23,401 nucleotides of DNA from positions 1 to 23,401 of IMG/VR virus record IMGVR_UViG_3300025652_000573; one strand, given 5' to 3'. The notes beneath the pieces were generated by a model. That model had not been told where the DNA came from and did not search any database. It saw nothing but the letters and a program-made list of their open reading frames with translations. The first letter of the stretch is position 1. Each line of letters opens with the position of its first letter. The position numbers and the translations under genes were made by a program. This document shows, piece after piece, positions 1 through 9,400 of the stretch. Source of the stretch: a virus.

Positions 1-1
1 T

Positions 2-1900
2 TCTACTAGAAGACAAACAAGTGCCACTTTAGCAACAACAGATGAATCTACTTCTATTACAATTACAACTTCAAGTGCTCATGGTGCAAGTGTTGGAGAT
101 ATTCTACAATTAGATTCAGTAACTCTACCTAGTGGTACAGGACTTAGTGCTAGTAATTTTGAAGACAAAGTTTTTATGGTTAACACTGTTCCTAGTACAA
201 CCACTTTTACAATCACTTCTTCTGCAGCAGCAACAGGAACTGTAAGTACAGGTGGATCTACAACAATAGATTTTTATTTTGTAGTTGGCCCACAAAAACA
301 AACTTATGGATATGGTTGGGGTGTTAGTACATGGGGTGGTACAATATCTGATGCAGCGTCAACAACTGTCAACGAAGCACTAGACAATAGTGAAACAACC
401 ATAACACTTACTAGTGCTGCTTCTTTTCCGACAGCAGGTACAATATTAATTGAATCAGAATTAATTACATATACAGGAAAGTCTACTAATGACTTGACAG
501 GATGTACACGAGGAGCTCTAGGCACGACTGCTGTGACTCATGATAACGGAACAGCCGTAGTCAACGCAACAGATTATAATGCTTGGGGTGATGCAGTCAA
601 AGCTGGTCAAGTAAACTTAGAACCCGGTCTTTGGTCCTTAGATAATTTTGGTGAAGTATTGGTTGCAACGGTTGCTAATAGTAAAACTTTTACATGGAAC
701 CCTTCAGCTACAACACCTTTAACAACTAGAGCAGCTTTAGATACAACAAATTTTGCAACAGGAAATAATCCTACAGCATCAAGATTAACTTTGATATCAC
801 CTACCACAAGACACTTAATACATTTTGGTACAGAAACAACCGTGGGTACAACAACAACTCAAGATGATATGTTTATAAGATTTTCAGAAAGAGAAAATAT
901 TAATAGCTATACACCTAGTGTCACAAATACAGCAGGTTCTCAAAGACTTCAAGACGGAACAAAAATCATAGGTGCTTTAAAAGCAAAAGAAAATATTTTG
1001 ATATGGACTGATACAGCTTTATATACAATGAAGTTTGTCGGATCTCCTTTTATATTTGGTTTTGAACAAGTAGGTACTAACTGTGGTTTGATTGGTAAGA
1101 ATGCTGCTATAGAAGTAGATGGTGTTGCTTATTGGATGGGTACAAAAGGTTTCTTTTTATTTGACGGTACAGTTAAAACTCTACCTTGTTCTGTAGAAGA
1201 CGAAGTATTTAATAGTTTAGATACAACCAAGGGACAACAAGTTGTTGCAGGATTAAATAATTTATTCTCAGAAGTTACTTGGTGGTATACAGAATCACCT
1301 TCTCCTACTGCAGGTGGTGACTTTAACAACAAAGCAGTAACATATAATTATGCTGAATCATCACAAGTTCCCGGTGGTGTATGGTACACGAATAGCGAAG
1401 CGAGGACTTCTTGGATTGATGCAAACTTATATCCGAAACCTCATGCAACAAAGTTTGATGATACCGGCACAGGAACGTTTCCTGTTATTTTAGGAGAAGA
1501 TGGATTAGGTAAAACAATATATTTTGAACATGAAATAGGAACGGATCAAGTGAATGAAGATGGAAGCGTTACTACCATAGAATCCAACATACAGTCTTAT
1601 GATTTTGATTTACAAAGCCAAACAGGTGCTGGAGAGAACTTTGTATCGGTTAGTCGTTTTATACCTGATTTCAAAGACTTGGAAGGTAACGCCACAGTGA
1701 CACTAGCTGTTAAAAGATACCCTTCAGAAACAGGCCTTAGTTCTACACATAGTCCTTTTATTATAAACTCAAGTACAGATAAAGTTGATACAAGAGCAAG
1801 AGGAAGATATGTTAGTGTTAAAGTTGCAAACACAGATATTAATCAAGAGTGGAGATATGGAACACTAACTCTTGATGTTAAACCAGATGGAATGAGATAA
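2..1900 (+). CDS. Tail hub/nozzle protein (T7 gp12 / P22 gp10-like), 5' end missing
   Basis: The reading frame is open from the first complete codon at base 2, so the gene starts upstream and 632 residues are visible. ATG 176 is an internal Met. The protein is beta-rich and Thr/Ser/Gly-rich. It contains a propeller-like stretch (FIRFSERENINSYTP, LIWTDTALYTMKFVG, AYWMGTKGFFLFDG) and ends in a WRYGTL...KPDGMR tail. These features resemble podovirus tail hub or DNA-stabilisation proteins that cap the portal and form the tail tube. Two small beta modules sit before the propeller: one with AHGASVGD (about 50-262) and one with ELITYTG...LTGCTRG (383-562). The stop overlaps the next start (TAATG). 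Family assignment rests on remembered sequence patterns, so the exact T7 or P22 equivalence is inferred. Confidence 0.7.
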   Translation, partial: STRRQTSATLATTDESTSITITTSSAHGASVGDILQLDSVTLPSGTGLSASNFEDKVFMVNTVPSTTTFTITSSAAATGTVSTGGSTTIDFYFVVGPQKQTYGYGWGVSTWGGTISDAASTTVNEALDNSETTITLTSAASFPTAGTILIESELITYTGKSTNDLTGCTRGALGTTAVTHDNGTAVVNATDYNAWGDAVKAGQVNLEPGLWSLDNFGEVLVATVANSKTFTWNPSATTPLTTRAALDTTNFATGNNPTASRLTLISPTTRHLIHFGTETTVGTTTTQDDMFIRFSERENINSYTPSVTNTAGSQRLQDGTKIIGALKAKENILIWTDTALYTMKFVGSPFIFGFEQVGTNCGLIGKNAAIEVDGVAYWMGTKGFFLFDGTVKTLPCSVEDEVFNSLDTTKGQQVVAGLNNLFSEVTWWYTESPSPTAGGDFNNKAVTYNYAESSQVPGGVWYTNSEARTSWIDANLYPKPHATKFDDTGTGTFPVILGEDGLGKTIYFEHEIGTDQVNEDGSVTTIESNIQSYDFDLQSQTGAGENFVSVSRFIPDFKDLEGNATVTLAVKRYPSETGLSSTHSPFIINSSTDKVDTRARGRYVSVKVANTDINQEWRYGTLTLDVKPDGMR

Positions 1901-2064
1901 TGGCAAGAATAGTAGTAAGAATACCAGAACCTAAAAATGATTATGAAGTATCTAATCAAAGACAAATTAACAGAGGTATTGCAGCATTGATTGAAGAGCT
2001 CAATACAACATATCAACAAAATTTAAGAGAGGAAGAAGAACGTTTTGCTTTCTTCTTTGCTTAA
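1900..2064 (+). CDS. Small conserved virion-module protein, 54 aa
   Basis: This short gene starts at ATG 1900 inside the TAATG left by the tail hub gene and ends in another TAATG that starts the next gene, so it is translationally coupled on both sides. The product begins MARIVVRIPEP, has a charged helical middle (RQINRGIAALIEELNTTYQQ) and ends in an Arg/Glu-rich stretch followed by AFFFA. Small proteins of this form follow the hub gene in marine podoviruses, where they may be tail or connector accessory proteins. No catalytic motif is visible. The gene is supported by its perfect packing between neighbours; the function is unknown. Confidence 0.7.
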   Translation: MARIVVRIPEPKNDYEVSNQRQINRGIAALIEELNTTYQQNLREEEERFAFFFA

Positions 2065-2393
2065 TGGCTAATAATTATTTAAATAAAAAAGTAGATCTTA
2101 GTACTACTGATATAACAACTCTTTATACAGTGCCCTCTGAAACCACAGGTATTATAAAATCAATTATTGTATCAAATGATTCTGCTAGTGCGGATACTCT
2201 TACAGTTACTATAACTAATGGTAGTAGTGTTTTTAGTGTTTATAAAGAAGAAGCAGTTGGTGCAAAAGCTACTAAAGAACTTCTTTCACAACCTTTGGTT
2301 GTAGAAGAAACAGAAATAATCAAAGTCACGGCAGCTACAGCTAATAGACTTCATGTCATATTATCTGTGTTAGAAATGACTAGGACAACATAG
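2064..2393 (+). CDS. Small beta-sandwich-like structural protein, 109 aa
   Basis: The start ATG overlaps the preceding stop by one base. The product is Thr/Ser/Val-rich with alternating hydrophobic strands (TTLYTVPSETTGIIKSIIVS, DTLTVTITNGSSVFSVYKEE, ANRLHVILSVLEM). This is the look of a compact all-beta virion protein such as a head decoration or tail accessory protein. There is no signal peptide or transmembrane segment. It lies between tail genes and the internal virion genes, which supports a structural role. The family is not recognised with certainty, so the beta-sandwich call is inference from strand periodicity. Confidence 0.6.
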   Translation: MANNYLNKKVDLSTTDITTLYTVPSETTGIIKSIIVSNDSASADTLTVTITNGSSVFSVYKEEAVGAKATKELLSQPLVVEETEIIKVTAATANRLHVILSVLEMTRTT

Positions 2394-2402
2394 GAGGTAA
2401 AA

Positions 2403-2651
2403 ATGGTATCATTTGTAGAAAAAGGTAAAGTAGATACAATAGTCAATGGTAAAGTTATAGAAAAAATTGACATTGAAACAGAAGTAACAGTTAAAAACCT
2501 TAAAACTAACAAAGAATATTCATCAGATAAAGAAGCAGAAGACGATGTAAATGACTCTAATACAGATACAAAACAAGAAGATATATCTAGAAGTGTCAAT
2601 ATAAAAGTCGCTAAAATGCCAGATGTTCTATCAGAATCTGAGGATGAATAG
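2403..2651 (+). CDS. Acidic 82-aa protein of unknown function
   Basis: This gene has one of the best ribosome binding sites in the window: AGGAGG at 2392-2397, overlapping the previous stop codon, 5 nt before ATG. The N-terminal half looks like short beta strands (FVEKGKVDTIVNGKVIEKID). The C-terminal half is strongly acidic and low in complexity, with DKEAEDDVNDSNTDTKQED and an ESEDE end. It directly precedes the HlyC-like acyltransferase gene with no gap. Its strong translation signal suggests an abundant product, perhaps a small structural or scaffold-like protein or a partner of the acyltransferase. Both roles are conjecture. Confidence 0.6.
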   Translation: MVSFVEKGKVDTIVNGKVIEKIDIETEVTVKNLKTNKEYSSDKEAEDDVNDSNTDTKQEDISRSVNIKVAKMPDVLSESEDE

Positions 2652-3116
2652 TTGATTTTTGAAACAAAAAAAAGTAATGTGTTTATGATAGATGCAGATA
2701 AAATAAGGGATATGGCCATGATATGTGGTCTATATAAATCTTTTCCTCGCTATCAAGACCACACGTACGAGGACGTGCTCCAACATATTTTACCATCCAT
2801 TAGATTAGGACAATACAAAGTGCATTATGAGAATAATTTACCAATTGCTTTTACCAATTGGGCTTTTTTAAATGAAGAAACAGAACAAAAATTTATGAAA
2901 ACAGCAGATTTACACCCTGAAGATTATAACAGTGGAACGATAGCTTGGCATATAGATACTATATGTTGTGGTAATATTAAGAAGGTGATGAAGTGGAGTA
3001 AAGAATACTTTACTAAATTATTAGGATATAATAAACCTGTGAAATGGTTAAGAATGTCAGATAATGAAACAATTAAAAGAATGGCTATTCGCTACACAAA
3101 AGGACACTACGCCTAA
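2652..3116 (+). CDS. HlyC-like toxin-activating lysine acyltransferase family protein
   Basis: The 154-residue product matches the HlyC/RTX-activating acyltransferase pattern over most of its length. LPSIRLGQY (47-55) matches HlyC LPAIQANQY, FTNWAFLNEETE (67-78) matches its CSWANLSLENE region, and EDYNSG...WHID (90-102) matches EDWTSG...WFID. D102 therefore lies at the catalytic Asp (HlyC Asp92). The catalytic His (HlyC His23) is less clear: Tyr34 sits at the expected spacing and His37 three residues later. HlyC transfers a fatty acyl group from acyl-carrier protein to a target lysine. The start is TTG with AGG at 2641-2643, 8 nt upstream; ATG 2685 is an alternative. The stop overlaps the next start. 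The target is unknown, with neighbouring virion proteins as candidates. Confidence 0.75.
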   Translation: MIFETKKSNVFMIDADKIRDMAMICGLYKSFPRYQDHTYEDVLQHILPSIRLGQYKVHYENNLPIAFTNWAFLNEETEQKFMKTADLHPEDYNSGTIAWHIDTICCGNIKKVMKWSKEYFTKLLGYNKPVKWLRMSDNETIKRMAIRYTKGHYA

Positions 3117-4372
3117 TGGGTAAAGTATTTAAAAAAGCAGAAGACGTAGTATCAGACGTATTTAAACCTGTTAACAAAGTTATTTCAAGAATTGTACCTA
3201 ATGAAATTAAACCTTTTATAGGACCCCTAGCATCTGTTTTAGTTCCCGGTGGTGCAGGAATTATGAGTAATTTTGCTAGAGGATATTTTGCTAATCTATT
3301 AGCAGACAGTGCTGTTAATGACGGTAAAACAGATTTAAGAAAAGCTGCATTATCTGGAATATTTAAAACTCTTCCAACTTCTGCAGATATTCGACAAGAT
3401 GTTCCAGCACCAGATAAAACATTTTTACAAAAAGTAGGTACAGAAGGTAAAGAAGTTGCAGCTAAAGTTGGAGACTTTTTAAATCCAAGTGTTTCCGGTG
3501 AAGAGGGTAAAATACTTTCATCAATAGCTAATGTGGGTAAAGCTGCAGGAACACAAGCAGCAGCGGGAGCGGGATTTGATATTTACGATGCTGCTAAAGC
3601 TGCACAAGACGCTTATCAAAATTCAGAAGATGGATATAATACATCTGAGTACTTAGGTTATTTAAAAAGTTATCTCGCCAACGCAGGATATTCACAACAA
3701 CAAATTGATGATTACATAGCCAATAGACCAAGTTACAATAAAGGTGGTCGTGTAGGATTAGCTCTTGGTGGTGATCCTACTAGTCAATCTATAATTGATA
3801 TGTTGACACAAGAATCTATAGAAGAACAAATACCTCCTAGATTACTTATGTCTATACTTGACCCTAAACCTACGGAGTCTGGAAATCCTGCTGATACCTT
3901 AATAGATTTACCGGGTGAATTAGAAGATGTGGACGATAGAAGTTTCGCAGGTGGACCTAAAAGTTTATTAGACCCTAGTGAAATGATAGCAGACAATGCC
4001 GGTGGCGGTTTAGGTAAAATGCAACAACAATTAATACAAATGGGAGTTAATACTTCTCAAATGTCACCAACTGAAATTATGGAAATATATAACAGAATGA
4101 TGGGTGGAGAATCAGGACAATATTTTGGTGCTAAAAAAGGTGGACTTGCAACTTTAAAAATGGGTGGTATGCCTTCTATGGAAATGGACTATAGAGGCGG
4201 TGGCTTTATACCTGTGGGGTCTAAAGAGAAAGCTGATGATGTCCCCGCAAGATTGTCAAAAAATGAATTTGTTATGACGGCTGATGCCGTTAGAGCTGCT
4301 GGTGGTGGTAGTGTTAATAAAGGAGCACAAAGAATGTATCAATTAATGAATCAATTAGAGAGTAAAGTATAA
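3116..4372 (+). CDS. Virion structural/internal protein with Gly-rich motifs, 418 aa
   Basis: The start ATG overlaps the preceding stop. A helical N-terminus (KKAEDVVSDVFKPVNKVISR) is followed by a hydrophobic Gly-rich segment at about 33-64 that could interact with membrane. A KGGRVGLALGG motif lies at 209-219. The C-terminal 50 residues follow the pattern KADDVPARLSKNEFVMTADA then Gly-rich then a helix, which recurs in structural proteins of many marine phages. No enzyme motif is visible. Together with the next three genes it probably forms the internal core or ejection proteins. The assignment is inferred from position and composition; the exact role is not known. Confidence 0.6.
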   Translation: MGKVFKKAEDVVSDVFKPVNKVISRIVPNEIKPFIGPLASVLVPGGAGIMSNFARGYFANLLADSAVNDGKTDLRKAALSGIFKTLPTSADIRQDVPAPDKTFLQKVGTEGKEVAAKVGDFLNPSVSGEEGKILSSIANVGKAAGTQAAAGAGFDIYDAAKAAQDAYQNSEDGYNTSEYLGYLKSYLANAGYSQQQIDDYIANRPSYNKGGRVGLALGGDPTSQSIIDMLTQESIEEQIPPRLLMSILDPKPTESGNPADTLIDLPGELEDVDDRSFAGGPKSLLDPSEMIADNAGGGLGKMQQQLIQMGVNTSQMSPTEIMEIYNRMMGGESGQYFGAKKGGLATLKMGGMPSMEMDYRGGGFIPVGSKEKADDVPARLSKNEFVMTADAVRAAGGGSVNKGAQRMYQLMNQLESKV

Positions 4373-5214
4373 TGGTAGATACAACAATAACAAGACCTGC
4401 TCCTTTTATAGAAGCTGGTGGCGAGGTACTTGTAGATAAATTAACTAAACAATTAGGAACACCTATTGATACACGTTCTTATCAACCTACTGTAGCAGGC
4501 GAAACAGCTTTACAACAACAAGCTAGAACTTTAGCAGGTGGTTTAGGTTCTTTTGAACCGTTCTTAAATCAAGCAGGTACTGATGCTACTGCTGCTCAAA
4601 GTTTAACAGGGCCTCAAGCCTATCAAGATTTTATGTCACCCTATCAACAAGAAGTTATTGATGCTTCTCTTGCTGCTTTGGAACGAGAAAGAGCAGCACA
4701 AAGATCAGCAATTGGTGATCAAGCATTTCAGTTTGGTGCCTTTGGTGGTGGTAGACAGGGTGCTCAAGAAGGTGAGTTTGATGCGGTTACTGCTTTTAAT
4801 AAAGCACAACTAGAAGCACAATTAAGACAACAAGGTTTTCAACAATCACAGCAAGCAGCACAACAAGCTTTTGCTAATCAACAAGCATTATCTACACAAC
4901 AACAAGGACTAGCTCAACTAGCTCCACAATTAGCACAACAACAAATTTCTGGTGTTGGTCAATTAGGTCAACAGCAACAAGCACAGGCACAAGCTATTAT
5001 CGATGCACAAGCCGCAGCAGATAGAGAAGCAGCATTTGCCGATCAACAAAACTTAGGATTTGTTGGTCAACAATTAACAGGATTAATAGGTGGATATCCA
5101 GCACAAGCAGGTTACTCTACAACATCAACACCTCCTCCTAGCCCACTATCTCAAATTCTTGGAATGGGTGCGGGTCTTGCAGGTATTGGTGGTCAGTTAG
5201 GATTGTTCGGTTAA
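4372..5214 (+). CDS. Gln/Ala-rich internal virion protein, 280 aa
   Basis: It starts in a TAATG overlap with the gene before it and ends in one with the gene after. The middle (about 105-220) is extremely rich in Gln and Ala (for example QQGFQQSQQAAQQAFANQQA), predicting a long helix or coiled coil. The N-terminal third contains SPYQQEVIDASLAALERERA and a Gly-rich GAFGGGRQGAQEGEF. The C-terminus is Pro/Gly-rich and hydrophobic (LSQILGMGAGLAGIGGQ). Gln/Ala-rich helical proteins next to large internal proteins are typical of podovirus core or ejection assemblies. No enzymatic motif is seen. The role is inferred from composition and context. Confidence 0.6.
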   Translation: MVDTTITRPAPFIEAGGEVLVDKLTKQLGTPIDTRSYQPTVAGETALQQQARTLAGGLGSFEPFLNQAGTDATAAQSLTGPQAYQDFMSPYQQEVIDASLAALERERAAQRSAIGDQAFQFGAFGGGRQGAQEGEFDAVTAFNKAQLEAQLRQQGFQQSQQAAQQAFANQQALSTQQQGLAQLAPQLAQQQISGVGQLGQQQQAQAQAIIDAQAAADREAAFADQQNLGFVGQQLTGLIGGYPAQAGYSTTSTPPPSPLSQILGMGAGLAGIGGQLGLFG

Positions 5215-6407
5215 TGAGTAAAACTTTAAGTAGACCTATGTTTAGACGTGGTGGTAAAGTCGATAGCCGTGGAACAGGGATCACGTCTGGATTAATTCCT
5301 AAAAGAGGTCTTGTGGATGAACCTGGTGGTTATGCAGGGAAAAAAAGTACAATAGATTATAATGTAATGGGTATAGAACAACCTGAAACAGAAACAATTA
5401 ATGCAGGAGGAGGTGTAGGTTTTGAAAGATCTCCTTTTAAAAAATACATAGAAAATCCTGTTCAATATTTATCTAATACTGCTATATCTCCTATTGGAAA
5501 TACTATTTCAAATTTAGTTAATTATTCAAAACTTCTTTTTGGTGGAGAACCAACAGCAGATTATTTTAGTCCTATATACGGTCAACAAACTTATGATCAA
5601 TACAAATCTATTAATAAAGATGAAAAAGGACCCACAATTTTAGAAAAAATAGCACCCACATATACAACTACAGATGTTCCTAACGTTGAAATAAAAGAAG
5701 ATGTAAATGTTTCAATGGATCCTAAACCTGAACCAACTGTTAAAGATACAAATCAAGAAGTTATTAAAGTTGATGATGTTAATTCTTTAGAAGAAGAAAT
5801 ATCTAGTCAAGCCGATATGTATGAAAATTTATTAAGAAGCGATAAAAAAGATGATATTTTTAAAGCATTAACTGCAAGTTCTAAATTTTTATTAGATGAA
5901 GATTATGGTGGCGCTATTGATGCTGCAGGTAAAGAATTAGATAGATCAGATACAAAACAAAAAGCTAAAGAGTTAGCTATAAAAGAATATTTAGATGGTA
6001 AAGATGAAGGAGAGATAGGTAAAACCATTAAAGCAATTCAACGTTTAGATCCTGATTTATCATCACAAGATATTTTATCTAGATTATTTGATAAAACTGC
6101 TCCCTCACAACCTATTGAAAATGTAAGAGCAGGAATTCTTCAAGATTTTGAAGCAAATACAGATCATGAAGATAAGTACAAGACTGGATATGCTGAATTT
6201 TATGCTCAATCTACTAAATATCCTAATTTACAATTAGTTAGATACGAATCTGTACAACCAGGTAAACCTGAAAAAGGATTTAAACAACCTAAACTTGTAC
6301 CTGGAGCAGTTAATTTTGATCCACAAACTAAAAAATATATAGTTTTTGATGGTACAAACACAATAGAATATACAAACCCAGAAGAAGCTTTTAATAGTTT
6401 AAAATAA
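5214..6407 (+). CDS. Virion-module protein with RRGGKV N-terminus, 397 aa
   Basis: The start ATG overlaps the preceding stop. The first 45 residues hold a Gly/Arg motif (RPMFRRGGKVDSRGTGITSG), also seen in shortened form in the 418-aa protein two genes upstream. The remainder is charged and Lys/Asp/Glu-rich, mostly helical from about 180 to 300 (EEEISSQADMYENLLRSDKK). The C-terminal part looks beta-rich (KYPNLQLVRYES, KKYIVFDGTNTIEYTNPEEA). There is no signal peptide or transmembrane helix. It is probably a structural or core protein packaged with its neighbours. I do not recognise a named family. Confidence 0.55.
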   Translation: MSKTLSRPMFRRGGKVDSRGTGITSGLIPKRGLVDEPGGYAGKKSTIDYNVMGIEQPETETINAGGGVGFERSPFKKYIENPVQYLSNTAISPIGNTISNLVNYSKLLFGGEPTADYFSPIYGQQTYDQYKSINKDEKGPTILEKIAPTYTTTDVPNVEIKEDVNVSMDPKPEPTVKDTNQEVIKVDDVNSLEEEISSQADMYENLLRSDKKDDIFKALTASSKFLLDEDYGGAIDAAGKELDRSDTKQKAKELAIKEYLDGKDEGEIGKTIKAIQRLDPDLSSQDILSRLFDKTAPSQPIENVRAGILQDFEANTDHEDKYKTGYAEFYAQSTKYPNLQLVRYESVQPGKPEKGFKQPKLVPGAVNFDPQTKKYIVFDGTNTIEYTNPEEAFNSLK

Positions 6408-6422
6408 ATTAAAGGAGTCTAA

Positions 6423-9400
6423 ATGGCCGATAACGAAAGATATATTGTAAAGGGCTACGAAGAACCTGAAAACGAAGTTGGTACAATAACTTCTATTCTT
6501 GCAGGTATAGGTTCTGGATTAATTAAAATACCTGAAGGATTATTTTCATTAGGAGCGACTCTTATAGATTTAGGTGCAGGCACCAATAGTGCTGCTAAAG
6601 TAGAAGCTTTCTTTGATAAAATAAATCCTTTAGATGAATTAGCTGAATCAACAGCAGCAGGAAAAATAACAGAAACATTAGTTAATCTTGGTGTACCAGC
6701 AATAGGAGCAGCCTCTAGAGCAGCGAAGATAGCCGAAAGAGCATTAACTGCAAAAGGAGCAGGAACTTATTTTACATTAAATAATACAGCTTTATCTAAA
6801 GCTGGAAAACAAGCAGCTCAATTAAATGCTAAAGGTAAAACTGCTAAATTTGCAGCAGGTGCATTGGGGGCAGGTATTGCTGATGGGGTATTTATAGCAG
6901 ATGTTTCTGAAGTAGGATCAATTGGAGACTTAATTGGTGGCCCAACAAAAATTAATAGAGAAGGTAAGGACTTTGATCCGGGTAGAGATCTTTTAAACAG
7001 ATTAAAGTTTGGTACTGAAAGTGTTTTATTTTCTGGAGTAATAGGTGGAGTAGGTGCCTCTATTAAAAAAATGGCGAACTCAAACAAAATGCTTTCTAGA
7101 AGCACTAAAAAAATAGATAAGTTTTTTGATAAGTTTGCAGGAAAATTTAGATCTAGAGGTGATTTAGATGAAGTAGCTTTTTTAGAAGGAAAAAGATTAG
7201 AAGGTTTTAGAGAAAGAGATATTAACAGAGCTACAGAAATATCTAGAAACATAACCAAAGAAGTTAATAGTTGGTTTCCTAGTTTTAAAGGAAAATTATA
7301 TAGAACTCCAAAAGGTCAATTAACTGACAATCAAAAAAAGAAAAAAATTTTTAAAGAAATTAATGACATTTTAACAGACTCTTCAGGTGTAACTACTAAA
7401 GGTGTAGATCAAGTAACGTTTGATGCTCAAACAAAAGCAAGACAATTTGCTAAAGATCAATTTGAAGAATCTGTGAATAAAAAACTTGGAATACCATTAC
7501 CTAAAAAAAGAGAAGATTTATTTGAATTTAAATTTGGTGAATTAGGTAATGCACAAAAAGAAAAACTTAAAAAAATTCTTAAGTCACCTGAATATGGTTT
7601 GTCTAAAGTAGAAGTAGATAAAATTTTTGACAGTATGAATTCTATAAGAAAAGAATGGGATGGTGCGTTTACTTCTCTTGGAAGAAACATGAATCCAACA
7701 GAATTAAAAGAATTTAAAGAAGTAATATCTGAAAAAGTTACTGACATATTGACTTCAAATTTTGAAATATTTGGTAATAAATCTGTTGTTCCTTTATTTA
7801 ACTATAAACCTACCGCACAATTAGCTAATAAATTTAAACAAACTTTAATAGATAATAATGGTTTAACTTCAGAACAAGCAGAAACAGCTATGAACACTAT
7901 TTTAGAAACAGCTAGATTACCTAATAAAAAATCTTTAGCTGTTCTTAAAGGTAGATCTCCTAGTGCTCTTTTTGATCTTCCAGAAGAACTTGTAAATAAA
8001 AGTATTCTTAATGATAGTGCTTATAACTCTTTTATTAAAAAACCAAATCGAACAGTGGTTTCTTTTAATGATTTAACTCCTCAATTTAAAAAATCCGTAG
8101 AAGAGTTATATGGTAAACAAAATAATGCTGCTATTACTATATTGGGTGCAACAGAAAGATTATCTATATTAGCAAGAGAAAATCAATATTTTAAAGATAT
8201 ATTTAATGCTTCTAACAAATTAGTTAGGGATTCACAAAAACTTTCTAAAGAACAAATGATTATAAAAGCACAACAATCCATTGCTAATGGTGGTGAAGGG
8301 CTTACACAAAAACAAGCTTTTGAAAAATATGTTGATTACAGAGGTGGTGAAGGTCTTACTAAAGAACAAGCAACTAAAAAATACAAAATATTTTTTGATC
8401 CTGATGAATATCAAAATATTAATCCTGAAACAGGATTAAGAGAAGGAGGTGGTAAAAGAATAGCTTTAAATGAAGCTAGAAAAATTTGGGGAAAAGATGT
8501 GAAACGAATTCAATTTAATATGCCAGATGAATCTTTAGTGGGTGGAACTAACCCTCTTAGAGACGTTTACACATCCACAGCCATAGCTGATGCTGTAACA
8601 GGGGCTAGTAATGATATAATAAGTAACTCTAATGCGTTTGGTTATATATGGAACAATTTTGTTCTTTTACCTAAAGCAACTTCTCAAATTGCAAAAACAA
8701 TTTTATCACCTATTACACACGTTCGTAACTTTGTAAGTGGACTTAACTTTGTTACAGCAAATGGAAACATACCTAGTGGAAAAGCTTTTAAAAGAGCTTA
8801 TCAATCTTTACAAATACCTATGAAAGGTGCGAGAACACCAGAAGGTAATGATTTTTATAGAATGCTACAAGAAAAGAAAGTTGTTAGTAGTAATGTACGA
8901 TATGGAGATACTCAAGAATTATTAAAAAAAATGACATTTTTGGGAGATAATATTAATCCAAACAATCTTGTTTCTTCTTTATTTAATAAAGCAAAAACAA
9001 TAACAAAAATTGGTGAAGAATTTTACACAGCAGGGGATGATGTTTGGAAAATGACTAGTTTTATAATGGAACATCAAAAAATTTTAGATGATTATGCTAA
9101 ATATGGAATAAAAATAAGTAGTGAAGAAGCAATAGACAAAGCTGCTAATATTGTAAAAAACACAGTTCCTAATTATAATTATGTTGGTAGTTTTGTAAAA
9201 TCAACAAGAAAGTTTCCTGTAGGAAACTTTGTATCTTTTCCTGCTGAAATGATTAGAGTAAGTACAAACATTGTTGAACAAGGTCTTAAAGATATTAATG
9301 AATCATTTCGTTTGGCAAACGGACAAATTGTATACCCTAGAAGAAAAAGTGGTTATAGAAGATTATTTGGTTTTGGTGTAACGGCCACTGCTGTTCCTTA

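Noticed and set aside
2351-2719. Minus-strand 122-codon open frame opposite the acidic protein and acyltransferase start
   Set aside because: It is a mirror of an acidic, AT-rich gene (Ser/Leu/Thr-rich shadow), has no ribosome binding site seen, and spans a real gene junction.
6818-7258. Minus-strand 146-codon open frame inside the internal virion protein gene
   Set aside because: Pro/Ser/Leu-rich shadow of a Lys/Gly-rich coding frame; no start signal or isolated context.
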